Below are positions 1-14,310 of a stretch of DNA of 64,000 nucleotides, one piece after another. Both the position numbers and the translations under genes were made by a program. The notes under the pieces are model-generated. The model was given only the letters and a program-made list of their open reading frames with translations. It made no database searches and was not told where the DNA came from. This stretch comes from Pogonophryne albipinna (taxonomy: Eukaryota > Chordata > Actinopteri > Perciformes > Artedidraconidae): positions 50,913,826 through 50,977,825 of the forward strand of contig CM053243.1 in assembly GCA_028583405.1 (NCBI GenBank), in the 5' to 3' direction. Position 1 is the first letter of the stretch; every line of letters starts with the position of its first letter.

Positions 1-743
1 GCTGCAGTAGAATTCACTATTTGATATAACACTAACATTCTGACCTCAATAGTCATCTTTTATGGTGTACATGCCTTTTTAATAACATTTTTGAATGGAA
101 CATTCATAAATCTAAATAAATATAACTTAAATATACATGACCTCTTAAATAAAAATAAAGTGAACATTAACACCAATATTATCATTTATAAAATGCTATA
201 ACAAAAGAAAGAACATAAGCAGCAGATTTTTTTATTAAATATACCAACTACAAAATAAGCGGGTATTAAAGTGTAAACGGACAACAAAACGGAAATGGAA
301 GTGAAAAGGCCTGATGGTGGCGCTAAATCAGAGCCTATTACCTGTTCTCAGTCTTTTTCTCATCATGCATCTTGTGTGTAGTGATCCAATATCGTTACCA
401 TAGCCTTGCTCTTTAACAGTTATTACGAGCCCTGGCTCAGCCTTACTCACCAAGAGCCCAGCGCCTAGCCTTCTTACAGGCAAAGTCACTGATCAAGTCC
501 TTGAAGTCCAGCTTTCTAGCCAACCGGCTTTCAATGGACAGCATGGCAATACTGCAAAGCCTTATGGGGGGACTGGGCTGCTGAGCCTAGAGATGGATCT
601 GTTGGTCCTGGCACCAGGGGAGGGACAACTGATTTAGTATGAATAGCTGCTAAAAATGTACCTGCATTTATTAAATGTCAGCTAAAAGAGGAGTGAAATG
701 AAAAACCTCTGAATTTTCTGTGAAGATATTAACAGTACTTAAA

Positions 744-957
744 GATGGGGTAGGTCATTTTGAGAAACCGGCTCGAGATACACTTTTTGTTATATTCCAT
801 GGAATGCTCTTAACATCCCGATAGCAATGAATATCTGAAGTGCTTTGACAAAAAATCCATAAAAAAAGTCATCTGTGGAAGCCGTAGTACTGTAAAAAGC
901 ACGACCAATCATCTGAGCCGGCCCGGCTAAAGTAACCGGATGGCCTACTATGGAGTC
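744..957 (+). mobile_element. Truncated copy of the AAGGTGGGGTAGG inverted-repeat family
   Basis: The sequence from 744 (AAGATGGGGTAGG, GAGAAACCGGCTCGAG) to about 957 matches the first part of the elements at 24250 and 30364, including the shared stretch around ATTCCATGGAATG. The other end of the element is missing, and the sequence diverges after about 957. The preceding TA fits a TA target site. Confidence 0.7.
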
Positions 958-1860
958 AGATTTGGGTCAATATTCTAGCGCGCAAAACAAGCTACTCACG
1001 AGCGGAAAATGTGCTTTTACACGCGCATAAAATGACCCTCGTTCGCAGATTAAACCCACGCGGCTCTGCGCTCGCGAGAGAGACAGCCCTCTTGCTCGCT
1101 CGCGGGAGTGTCAGCCTCACTCGCTCGCAGAGTCTGTCTATGCGCGCGTGAACATTTTCTGACACTTTGGGGCGGAGCCACTGGACATTGATTGACAGCT
1201 GCAAGGAAGCCCGGAGTTGCCAGGTTTGATAAATGCCTGAACTACCAAGAGCCGAGGAGTGACAGCTGCAAGATCAGTTGGACGAGATTGAATGGTAAAG
1301 TTGTCCATAAAAAACTATTATATTTGTAAAGTGTACAGCTAATATATATATATATATATAAATGTATTTGATATAAAAAAAATGACACATTAATTCTAGG
1401 AGTGCAATACTTTTACAAACACTATAGTAATAATATGCATTCATTATGACAACATCATACTATTACTATAGGAGTGTTCTATAGTGTGTTCAAAAAACAA
1501 CTACAGAAACACTATATATTATACTATAGTTATACTATTTAAAATAATATAGGAATACTACAAAGATCTAGATACATAGTATTACTATTGAAATATTATA
1601 GGGCTACTATAGCTAATAAAATGGCACTACAGAAAAAACTATTGTAATACAATAGCTGGTGAAAAATACTACAGAACACTACAAACTTACTATAGGACAC
1701 TATACGACCCTTATAGTATACTATAGTAATACTATAGTTCATTTATAGTGCATTTCGTAAGGGAGGTGCATACAGCAGACAGTAGCTAGCAGTTTTCCAC
1801 TCAAAAATATATTGTTTTATATCAAATTAATTTATATTTATATATATATATATATATATT
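958..1860. other. Unassigned stretch: GC-rich block, then AT-rich DNA full of ACTATAG palindromes
   Basis: Bases 958-1260 are GC-rich with repeated CGCTCG and GCGCGC tracts and resemble no coding exon. Bases 1300-1860 are AT-rich, with (TA)n runs near 1340 and 1845, and are studded with ACTATAG/CTATAGT palindromes between about 1420 and 1755. No gene is visible. This is probably mobile-element sequence of an unidentified family. Confidence 0.4.
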
Positions 1861-2041
1861 AGGGCTGTCAAACGATTACAATTTTTAATCAGATTAATCA
1901 CAGCTTAAAAATTAATTAATCATGATTAATCACCATTCGAACTATGTCCAAAATATGCCATTTCTTTATGTATATTGTTGTGGGAATGGAAAGATAAATG
2001 AAAGAAGGCGGATATATCCATTTAACATACAGTATGTATTA
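1861..2041 (+). mobile_element. End fragment of a fish hAT-type element (AGGGCTGTCAAACGATTA)
   Basis: It starts AGGGCTGTCAAACGATTA and continues with TTAATCAGATTAATCACAG, the left end of a hAT family common in fish (recalled, not searched). It stops near 2041, where a fragment AGGGATGCTCCGATCG of another hAT family begins. Only one end is present. Confidence 0.55.
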
Positions 2042-2140
2042 GGGATGCTCCGATCGCCAATTTCGATGCCCACACACCTATCAATCATCAAACCGTGGGG
2101 TCTTATTTCATTACGTGTTGATTTCTATCAACACGTAATG
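2041..2140. mobile_element. Fragment of AGGGATGCTCCGATCG hAT family followed by a perfect 14-bp hairpin
   Basis: Bases 2041-2065 match the left terminus of the complete element at 3744-4378, then diverge. Bases 2109-2122 and 2127-2140 form a perfect 14-bp inverted repeat (CATTACGTGTTGAT) around a 4-base loop. No coding sequence is seen. Confidence 0.5.
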
Positions 2141-3482
2141 TTGTATCGATGTATATAGAGATGTACTACTAAGTTGCTGTTCGCTGACAATGAGGCATGT
2201 ACATGTCCATCAAAGTGACCACGCCCTATAAAATAAATGAATTATTATTATTAGTCGTTGAGACATCGTAAGTACTAGCATCCCTCCTCACATGCTCTCA
2301 CTCTCTGCTGCTAGAAAGAGCGGTGCCGCACAGCGTTTGGAGGCAGGACCAAACCATTACATGTAAATAGAGGGGGGTGTACAGAGGCTTTGGATAATTA
2401 ACTTTTGGAAGAAAAAAAGTTAAATGAATCGTAAGTTTAGTGAGTACATTATCAATTTAACATTATATTAATGTTAATTATTGATGATTGATGAAAGGTT
2501 ACTTAAACATTTTGTCTTAACCCTCTGGAGTCGGTGGACTCGCCGGCGCGTCCAGGTGCGCATCATTTTACGTAATTAATCATATATTTTCGATTATAAG
2601 GAGTAGAAATATGATTCAGATATCCGCGGAATCCCTGGAAGTGTAGCTTTCCAGCGGTATCTCCTGTGAGACTGTAACCAGGGCACAGCAGCCAATATGG
2701 CCGCTCAAAGCAGCTTGACTTTACACTGTGTGGGATTGGTGGATTTGTGTGTCCGTCAAGGAAATCTCGGCCGGCAGCCATCATGGTCTGAAATGACCAA
2801 TGGACATCGAGAAATCACTAAGGACCTACCCACCAAGTAAAAAAAACATAAACCACGTGTCTCCCATCAGTTTACGTCTGTGAGGAGAGAGAGAGAGAGA
2901 CAGAGAAAATGGCTAAAAAAAACTTTACAGTTGCCGACTTCGCAAGAGATTTGTTTCGCTAGCAGCAGTGAAGATGGAGCCTCAGAACCTGAAGTCTTCG
3001 ACTCTTCTGAAGAAGAAGAATACAAAGACAACAACAAGGATCCATTTGGACATGGGTAAGTGTAAATATTACAGTAATAGTGTACTGGCAATGTGTGGGG
3101 AATACCGCGAAAATGAACAATAGGTTTATTGATATATATTTTTTATCGATAGTCATGAACTTTTTATTGGACAAAATAGACTCTCCATTAGCAAACGTTT
3201 ACTCTGTGTTAATGTTATTTTGGTGTGTAAAAGTGAGATTACATGTGTAGATGATTAAATTAATCATTTATTCGTCCCACAACGGAGACATTTACAGTGA
3301 AATGTTTTTGCCATCGATTATTTTATCATACTGTTCTGTACAGATGAGACTTTGTCATAGATTTATTTATATGTGTGCCTGTTATTATTTTACCGTCCTG
3401 TACAGATGAGACTTTGTAATCAGATGTAGCCTATGTATATGTGTGTCTGTGATTTTATACTGAATGTAAAGTAACTGGAAAT

Positions 3483-3626
<144 letters not shown>

Positions 3627-3743
3627 TCGAGAGAGATTCCTTCTCCAACCTCCCAAACTTTCTTTTTATGTGTGCATTGTTATTTGTGCTTGAGCAACAT
3701 TTTACTTGCACTTCATTTCAATGAAATTAGTTGTAATTATTGT

Positions 3744-4378
3744 TAGGGATGCTCCGATCGCCAATTTCGGGGCCGATCGCCGATCCGATCGAGTGGGTGG
3801 GGCCTAAATGGAAGATTTAAACATCACTTTAAATCTTCCATTTAAAGTGATGTTTAAACTCAGTTAATGGGGCTCATTCACTGGAGCTTCCACAAACAAC
3901 AATCAACTTAATTATTATATTCAAATGATGTACATTATTCAAGTTTACATTCACTTTGGATAATAACACGGGAGAAATGAGCGGAAGCGCTCTCTTTTCC
4001 TCTCTCCCTCTCTCTCTCCCCCCTCTCTCCCTCTCCTGACAGCCTGTCAGTATCTCATGCAGCTCACTGATCCAGTAATGAGTGACCCGACAGTGAAGAA
4101 TACATATATTTATAATGACTAGTTTAGCTTGTTCCAGAGGTAGATAAAATAGCTAAGTGTGTTAGGTCTAACTCTTGCGTGTTTCGCTCCGCTTACCGGT
4201 CCGGCGGGCGGAGCTGATTTCTGCTTCACACACGTTGCATACCGCTATTTTACTGTCTTTTTCGGACACCTTAAAATAATGCCAGACCGGTGAGGCATGT
4301 TTAGAGAGCACCGATCGATCGGTAGAGAGTGAGTATCGGCCGATCTCGATCGGTGACCGATCGATCGGAGCATCCCTA
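3744..4378. mobile_element. Non-autonomous hAT element, 635 bp, ends TAGGGATGCTCCGATCG
   Basis: The inverted ends TAGGGATGCTCCGATCG and CGATCGGAGCATCCCTA are flanked by a perfect 8-bp duplication ATTATTGT (3736-3743 and 4379-4386), as expected for hAT. There is no transposase frame. It is inserted in the piggyBac. Confidence 0.9.
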
Positions 4379-5539
4379 ATTATTGTCCTACATTTTAATT
4401 TGTTTTACAGAGATGTTTCACAGCTGCCTGGGCCTAGTGGCCCACAGGCGGCGTTTATCCAGCAGCCAGAACATCCATCTGTGCCGGCCCCCAGGTCAAG
4501 ATCTACTGTGGCTCAAGGGCCTTCACCAGAGCCATCACCACAAGGACCAGCAGACCAGCATCACTACAGCTGCCTCCACCTCCATCTGCGGCTGCCACCA
4601 GGTCAAGATACACCTCAGCACAAAGGCTCCACCACAGCCATCACCTTCAACCCAGCCAGCAAGGAGGTCTCGTGGAGGTCTCGTATAGCACTTGTACCCC
4701 CCACCTACACAGCAGCCCATGCACCATCACCCCCACCTACACAGCAGCCAGACCCACTGTCTTGGAAGACAGACAAAGACCTTGACACTGTCTTGACATT
4801 CATAATGAAGAGTTGGTTGAAAGTTCTGATGTTCAATATTGTAAATAGTGAGATTGTCCAGTTTCTTATATTTATATAAATAGTTGGTTGAAAAAAACAT
4901 ATTTATAATAAATTGTAGGTTGAAAAAAAAGGTTGAATGCTCAATTTGTATTTGTACACATCATATGAACCTTGGTATGTAATATGAAGTCATTATTCAG
5001 TCCTAATGTATCTCAGTCCCTGCTGTGGTGAAAGTAGAGTGATAAACACCTATTTTACTCAAAATTCGAATTTAATTTTTTTAATTTTAGACATGAATAA
5101 CACATTTATATACAGTGTAATTCAAATATTTCACTGCTTTTGTGATCCTAAGACTTTGTTAACCAAATCTAAAACACCAAAACAATTCGAACACATGAGT
5201 AAATTTGTGTTTTCACAAAAGTTTTGAAGATTTTCCGAAAATCGGATGTCAAATTTTAAGCTTTTGATCTACTTATCTCATCAAACAGTGCTCTAAGGTG
5301 AGTAATTTGCATATATAGCAATACCAGAGATTGTCCTGAACATTTTGATATGTAACACATGGGGTGCCATGTTAGAAGATATACATTTAAAATGTGATTT
5401 AAGAAAACATCTAAAAATCGAGAAAATACCCTTAGACTCCAGAGGGTTAATGTTCTAAAAATGTTTGGGGCCCCTGTCAGTCACGGGCCCTTAGAATCGT
5501 CCTAACTTTTCACCCCCTTACGGCGCCCCTGGGTATGCC

Positions 5540-5979
5540 CATTATTTTTGAGTTCGTCCGAAGAATAGACAGGAATGTGACGGTGAGGTACAAACTGAAA
5601 ACTGAAACAGAAGCTGTTATCCACTGCTGGAAACACCACGTCAAACCTCAACAAACACCTGCAAAGAACACATGCTAAGGTGAAGCTAATAGCTAAGGAC
5701 CCCCAAACCCAGAGTGAGGATGTTGTGAGTGCGCCGCCGCTGACCCCGAAGCAACACAAATTAGAATTTGGAGGACCGGTAACCAAAGCAGAGATGGACA
5801 GGCTTGTAGCATCCTTCATAGTAGAGGACATGTTGCCCATGTGCACAGTGGACTCACCATCGTTCAGAGATATACTGCGCAAAATACAGATAGCAGGAGA
5901 CAGAGGACAGCCATGGTCAGATAGGAAAACATTCAGGAGATATCTGGATCAGTCTTATGCGACAATGAAACTGAACTAA
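5540..5979 (+). pseudogene. hAT transposase fragment (end of BED finger and N-terminal region)
   Basis: The frame around 5625-5979 reads NTTSNLNKHLQRTH, typical of the His half of a BED zinc finger. It continues through a frame open from ATG 5680 to the stop at 5979, with VDSPSFRDILRKI and WSDRKTFRRYLDQ, a layout seen in ZBED-like hAT transposases between finger and catalytic core. Upstream of 5625 the frame is broken, and the catalytic and hAT dimerisation regions are absent. It starts directly after the end of the hAT-like element at 5531 but need not belong to it. It is best read as a decayed fragment rather than a gene. Confidence 0.6.
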
Positions 5980-5999
5980 AGAGAACATTTGAAACTTTA

Positions 6000-6159
6000 G
6001 CAGTCTGCGTGATCTGCCTGCAGGGAGGGGCGGGCCGGCCCTGCGAGTAAAGTAACGAGTAAAGTAGGCCTAACGAGTAACTTTATGTTGAGAGTAACGA
6101 GAGTAGTGTACTTTTTTAATATGTAATATATATTTTTAGTAACGACCCCATCTCTGCAG
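6000..6159. repeat. Repeat-derived spacer with AACGAGTAAAGTA tracts
   Basis: Short direct repeats of GTAACGAG and GAGTAAAGTA occur here, resembling the stem of a fish hAT family seen also near 36115. No gene is visible. Confidence 0.35.
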
Positions 6160-6487
6160 ATAACCCCACCCGCCCTCTCCACCTGCAGCTGGACAGACAG
6201 ATAACCTCACCCGCCCTCTCCACCTGCAGCTGGACAGACAGATAACCCCACCCACCCTCTCCACCTGCAGCTGGACAGACAGATAACCCCACCCACCCTC
6301 TCCCCCTGCAGCTGGACAGACAGATAACCCCACCCACCCTCTCCACCTGCAGCTGGACAGACAGATAACCCCACCCACCCTCCCCACCTGCAGCTGGACA
6401 GACAGATAACCCCACCCGCCCTCTCCACCTGCAGCTGGACAGACAGATAACCCCACCCACCCTCTCCACCTGCAGCTGGACAGACAG
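6160..6487. repeat. 41-bp minisatellite, exactly 8 units
   Basis: The unit begins ATAACCCCACCCACCCTCTC and ends GCTGGACAGACAG. Eight head-to-tail copies fill 328 bases, differing mainly at a few C/T and A/G sites. Because 41 is not a multiple of three, several long overlapping minus-strand frames appear, and none is a gene. Confidence 0.95.
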
Positions 6488-6662
6488 TGGAGCTCCTTCT
6501 CCAACAGATTGCTGCAGCTCCGCTGTCACAAGGACCATTACGGGGAAACATTCCTGCCCACTGCAATAACACTGTAGAACAAATCACCTCTGGCTGAAAG
6601 ATAACTCTCTGCTCCATAGCTTCTCTTGATAACTGGACTTAAACTCCCACTCTACATTTTTA

Positions 6663-6860
6663 GAGTGGGAGTGTCTTGAGTGTCTAGAGTGTCTTGCCCA
6701 TCCTTGGGCAAGACACTTCACCCTAATTTGCTCCTGTGGGTATTGTCCACAGTAATAACTGTCACATGTCTAATATGTGTAATATGTCGTGTAAAGCGCT
6801 TTGAGCACCTGGAAAAGCGCTCGAATCAAATTGTAATGAATTATTATTCAATTATTATTT
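6663..6860 (+). mobile_element. SINE-like element with L2-type tail
   Basis: The block CCTTGGGCAAGACACTTCAC at 6701-6720, followed by GTAAAGCGCTTTGAGCACC and an ATTATT-rich tail, is the common 3' module of fish SINEs mobilised by L2-type LINEs (recalled). No pol III head is clear. Confidence 0.5.
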
Positions 6861-7150
6861 TACATTTATATTCAATTTCATATTTAATAATCCATTCCTT
6901 GCACAATTAATGTATATAACATCCTGCTTTATATTTTGTTATTGTACATTTGTATTTCCGCATGTATATTTTCAACATATATATATTTTAACTTTTTATT
7001 GCTATTTTAATTATATTTCAGAAATATTTTGGATTGTTTATTTCTAGTGTTTTAATTTCTCTTATGTACATTGCCTTGTCTTTTTATGCTGCTGCAACGC
7101 AAACATTTCCCAAATTGGGATCAATAAAGTACTACTTCTTCTTATCTTAT
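6861..7150 (+). mobile_element. AT-rich spacer ending in a LINE-type 3' tail
   Basis: Bases 6861-7070 show nothing but AT-rich DNA. Bases 7085-7150 (CAAATTGGGATCAATAAAGTA followed by CTTCTTATCTTAT) look like the 3' end of a fish Rex/L2-type LINE with a TCTTA tail. Confidence 0.4.
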
Positions 7151-7383
7151 AACGTTTGGAGCAGTATGACCGTCAGGCTACAGGTGCATGCTTCTTCTGC
7201 AGGTTGATGAGGTGCTGTGGCCAGACCCAGCTAGGTGGTAAAATGCAGCCTAAGAACTCTCCTTTCCTCTTTCTTTTGTAAAAATATATTTTGTATTTAT
7301 TTTTCTTCAAAGTTTTTCGTTCCATTTACTGTATTTGACAGAGGCGTCATTTTTGTTTACACAACTGTAACTATGTGTGCATA

Positions 7384-8327
7384 AATCAATCCAACCATCC
7401 ATCCGTCTTCTCCCGCTTATCTGTGGATTTCCCTGGCCACATCAACCAGCTCTGACTGGGGGATTCCAAGAGATATAATCCCTACACCTGGTCCTATGTC
7501 TGCCCCATGGTCTGCTCCCAGCTGGACGTGCCTGGAACACCTCCCTAGAGAGGTGCCCAGGTGGCATCCTAACTAGGTGCCCGAAACGAAGGAGCAGAGG
7601 TTTTATTCCGAGTCCCTCCCGGATGACTGAACTTCTCACCTTATCCCTAAGGGAGACACCAGCCACCCTGCGGAGAAAACCCATCTCGGCCGCTTGTATC
7701 CGCGATCTCGTTCTTTCGGTCATGACCCATCCTTCATGACCATAGGTGAGGGTAGGAACGAAAATGGCCCGGTAGACAGAGAGCTTTGCCTTCTGGCTCA
7801 GCTCTCTTTTCGTCACAACGGTGCGGTAAAGCGACTGCAGTACCGCTCCCGCTGCTCCGATTCACCGGCCCATCTCACGCTCCATTGTTCCCTCACTCGA
7901 GAACAAGACCCCGAGATACTTGAACTCCTTCACTTGGGGTAAGGACTCATTCCCTACTTGGAGTGGACAGTCCATCGGTTTCCTGCTGAGAACCATGGCC
8001 TCAGATTTGGAGGTGCTGATCCTCATCCTCAGATTTTTCCCCCCAAGCGTAGGGAGGCGACCCTCCAGTCCACTGGGGTAAACTCCAACAAAGCGGCACC
8101 TAACCGGGGGCTTGTGAGTATCCCCACACCCGCCCGGCGCCTCACACCTTGGGGAACTCCGGAGAAGAATAGAGTCCAACCCCCTATCCAGAAGTAAGGT
8201 TCCAGAGCTGTGCGTAGAGGTGAGCGCCACCGGATCCAACTGGTAACGCTCCTTCCCCCCAGAGAGGTGACATTCCACGTCCCCAAAGCCAGCTTCTGCC
8301 GCCCGGTTCTGGTCCGTCCTCACAACG
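7384..8327 (-). mobile_element. Non-LTR retrotransposon (LINE), internally deleted, endonuclease start joined to RT end
   Basis: On the minus strand, 8290 to about 8050 encodes an endonuclease start (GTWNVTSLGG, RRRAGVGILTSPRLG). It is followed at once by the end of the reverse transcriptase region (RISTSKSEAMVLSRKPMDC, EFKYLGVLFSSEGTM) and the C-terminal part (FLRRVAGVSLRDKVRSSVI, GHLVRMPPG). The polymerase core with its FADD motif, still present in the copy at 27.9 kb, is deleted here. The 3' end is a decayed GGAT-type tail near 7384. The type resembles fish RTE/Rex3-like LINEs, but the clade is not certain. It is frameshifted and dead. Confidence 0.8.
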
Positions 8328-8616
8328 GAGGGTAACGTGATGTCCCCATCTGACCCGTTGCTACTGTCTGCAGTAGATGCAGTGTTGCTGGCGTTTAGTG
8401 ATGGTTGCTTTAACCATTTTCATATAAATGATTATCCACAGATGTGTGTCACTGCTGTGGAAGCACTTTGGAAATGATGCACGCGCAGCGGAGCAGGTCA
8501 AGCGCACCTGACACAATTTGTTGTTTGTATTTTTCGCTCAGTTCTCTTTTTTGAATAGAGGGTGCATAACATTCAACTGCCCCGAAGATCCCGACGCGAA
8601 GCCTGAAGGGTAAACA
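8328..8616. other. No recognisable gene before the gap
   Basis: Nothing here resembles a HYOU1 exon or another gene on either strand, and no repeat family was recognised. It ends at the N run. Confidence 0.5.
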
Positions 8617-9616
8617 NNNNNNNNNNNNNNNNNNNNNNNNNNNNNNNNNNNNNNNNNNNNNNNNNNNNNNNNNNNNNNNNNNNNNNNNNNNNNNNNNNNN
8701 NNNNNNNNNNNNNNNNNNNNNNNNNNNNNNNNNNNNNNNNNNNNNNNNNNNNNNNNNNNNNNNNNNNNNNNNNNNNNNNNNNNNNNNNNNNNNNNNNNNN
8801 NNNNNNNNNNNNNNNNNNNNNNNNNNNNNNNNNNNNNNNNNNNNNNNNNNNNNNNNNNNNNNNNNNNNNNNNNNNNNNNNNNNNNNNNNNNNNNNNNNNN
8901 NNNNNNNNNNNNNNNNNNNNNNNNNNNNNNNNNNNNNNNNNNNNNNNNNNNNNNNNNNNNNNNNNNNNNNNNNNNNNNNNNNNNNNNNNNNNNNNNNNNN
9001 NNNNNNNNNNNNNNNNNNNNNNNNNNNNNNNNNNNNNNNNNNNNNNNNNNNNNNNNNNNNNNNNNNNNNNNNNNNNNNNNNNNNNNNNNNNNNNNNNNNN
9101 NNNNNNNNNNNNNNNNNNNNNNNNNNNNNNNNNNNNNNNNNNNNNNNNNNNNNNNNNNNNNNNNNNNNNNNNNNNNNNNNNNNNNNNNNNNNNNNNNNNN
9201 NNNNNNNNNNNNNNNNNNNNNNNNNNNNNNNNNNNNNNNNNNNNNNNNNNNNNNNNNNNNNNNNNNNNNNNNNNNNNNNNNNNNNNNNNNNNNNNNNNNN
9301 NNNNNNNNNNNNNNNNNNNNNNNNNNNNNNNNNNNNNNNNNNNNNNNNNNNNNNNNNNNNNNNNNNNNNNNNNNNNNNNNNNNNNNNNNNNNNNNNNNNN
9401 NNNNNNNNNNNNNNNNNNNNNNNNNNNNNNNNNNNNNNNNNNNNNNNNNNNNNNNNNNNNNNNNNNNNNNNNNNNNNNNNNNNNNNNNNNNNNNNNNNNN
9501 NNNNNNNNNNNNNNNNNNNNNNNNNNNNNNNNNNNNNNNNNNNNNNNNNNNNNNNNNNNNNNNNNNNNNNNNNNNNNNNNNNNNNNNNNNNNNNNNNNNN
9601 NNNNNNNNNNNNNNNN
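8617..9616. other. Assembly gap of exactly 1000 Ns
   Basis: The round size suggests a placeholder of unknown true length. HYOU1 enters it from the right, but nothing of HYOU1 leaves it on the left. Confidence 0.99.
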
Positions 9617-9744
9617 AATGTTATTTTTGATTGCTTTATAACTTGTTTATTTTATTATTAAATATTGTGCATGTTCTCCCCAGTCTTGAAAATGATTAAT
9701 AAGACAAAGCAGATGGAATAGAGGAGTGTGTGGTTGTGACTGAC

Positions 9745-12617
<2,873 letters not shown>

Positions 12618-12856
12618 GGTGAGCTGGAAAGAGGTACAAAAATTTACTTTTTTTACTTACATTTTCATCTTAATGAATATTCATTACAGGTCTTTACTCA
12701 TCTAACCTTGACTATATTTACAGAATATGTTAAAAGCTCATCACATACCAACACCTGTATTCCCCTGATCCTCTGTGTCCGTGCCCATGCAGGCACGGAT
12801 GTCCGTACAGTCACTTTTCATTCATCATGTGGAAGCAGGTGCTAACCTCACATAGG

Positions 12857-12904
<48 letters not shown>

Positions 12905-13690
12905 GATGATGACCTACTAGAAAAGCCAAACCTGTGCAGGTAGAAACTGGAATAATGACACTCTGATAATGTTCACTGCTAATGTTTCCTCATGGTTCTT
13001 TAGTGCTAATTTGGCAGTGACTCAGGTCCAGCTGGATCAGAGAGACACTGCCACTGGTCTCTGCCCAAGGCGATGCAAAGCAGTTCATGAGCTGATCACA
13101 CAGCTGTGGACACTTCCAAACACGTGGTATTAATATTGTTACTAAAGCTTTAATAATTACAAGTTTGGGATTCGTTTTTAATCATGCCGATGCAGAGCTT
13201 CAGATTGAGATTGAGCAGAAGAACAACCAGAGACGCAGTGACGCATGCATACACAACTCAAACCCTCATTATTACTATTACTAAGTCAAAAAATAAAGAA
13301 AAACGTCTGGTCTTTTAGATGGTCATCATCTGGATACAAGGGCTAGTTGTAGGAGAAGTCGCAGATGTAGACTAGCTTAAGGGCCAAATTGGACACAACT
13401 GTTTAGCCTTTCCCCGTTAACCGTTAACCTGAGGTGCTGTGGAGAAGATAACCAGCTTTAACACGAGTTGACAGCTACACATAGCTAGCTAACTGCCTGG
13501 CCCCATCAGTAGAAAGCATGATGGACTCACTCTGTTCCCGAGCTCACCTTCTCTCTTTCGGCACTGATGCAGGGGGGTTCTGGGATCAGTGTTCCTGGTC
13601 TAGCCTTGATTCAGTGCGTCTTTGTTGTCACACTTGACCGTTTTTAGTTCCCCTTATCACCGGCTCATTCTCAGCAGTCGGGCCCGGAAC
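12618..13690 (-). other. hyou1: hyou1 5' UTR with intron
   Basis: A 3' splice site (TTTCCAG, exon border 12623) lies six bases upstream of the ATG. A good donor (AAGGTGAGCTCGGG, exon border 13548) marks the end of a non-coding first exon that probably starts at about 13600-13700. The transcription start is not determined. An (AAT)n tract lies in the intron. Confidence 0.6.
12861..12904 (+). repeat. (AAT)n microsatellite
   Basis: About 14 to 15 uninterrupted AAT units in the 5' UTR intron of hyou1. Confidence 0.95.
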
Positions 13691-13708
13691 GCGGCGTCAC
13701 CTCATTGG
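13690..13708 (-). promoter_or_regulatory. ERSE-like element of hyou1
   Basis: On the minus strand the site reads CCAATGAGGTGACGCCGCG, that is CCAAT, nine bases, CCGCG. The ER stress response element is CCAAT-N9-CCACG, so one base differs. The spacer contains TGACG, the core bound by ATF6/CREB-type factors. It lies about 150 bases upstream of the first exon's donor. Confidence 0.55.
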
Positions 13709-14250
13709 ATCCACTGAAGCCGCTGCTGCTGCCGGAACAACTACCGTCAGGCTAACATCAACCGAACACACTGTTTCCGGTCAGGCTTCCAGCGCAAAAC
13801 AGCCAGCAGACTCACATACGGATACGTTGTTGCACATGACTCCCAAAGCTATTTTGTCAATGGTTACGTTTCTGAAACTTTAATTCAGATTTAAATGGGG
13901 ATTTTTGGAACTACGTGGTTAAAAACACAAACAAATACTATAGATGTCACTCCATCTGAATTAATAATTGCATTCCTAAATATAAGGTAATCTAAACTGG
14001 AGGAATGCGTAAAGTGCGGTAGTTGCCTGTGTACTACATGATATTTCACTATTACAGCGCAACTGCAGCGCGCTCACGAGTGTTTGATTTCTTGTGCTAT
14101 CTCGAAATATATGTGCTCTTATTTTGAAAGGAAGACCCTTTTGCCTCCGGTTAATTTGCTCCGAGTGTCTTGTCTTGATGCCTGGTGCAGCAAAGGGCTG
14201 TGACCCTCCACTCCAGGACACGCCCATCATGCTCCACGCACTTCTCTGTG
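13709..14250. other. Upstream region of hyou1, no gene seen
   Basis: GC-rich near 13710-13800, then ordinary sequence. No exon or repeat family is recognised. Confidence 0.4.
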
Positions 14251-14261
14251 ATTGGTCCACG
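14251..14261 (+). promoter_or_regulatory. ERSE-II motif 1 (ATTGGTCCACG)
   Basis: An exact match to ERSE-II, ATTGG-N-CCACG, which is bound by NF-Y with ATF6 or XBP1. A CRE-like TGACGTC lies 10 bases downstream (14271-14277). It is about 0.6 kb upstream of the hyou1 first exon. Confidence 0.65.
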
Positions 14262-14299
14262 TGAGGTCAGTGACGTCGAAAAACTTCTGGCTACGGTCA

Positions 14300-14310
14300 A
14301 TTGGTCCACG
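14300..14310 (+). promoter_or_regulatory. ERSE-II motif 2 (ATTGGTCCACG)
   Basis: A second exact ERSE-II match, identical including the spacer base, 49 bases after the first and in the same orientation. Confidence 0.65.

Noticed and set aside
6160..6487. Possible CRISPR-like array
   Set aside because: Units are contiguous with no unique spacers, and the genome is a vertebrate.
6116..6617. Three overlapping minus-strand frames of 122-140 codons
   Set aside because: All cross the 41-bp minisatellite, whose unit length rotates the frame. There is no codon bias, start context or family resemblance.
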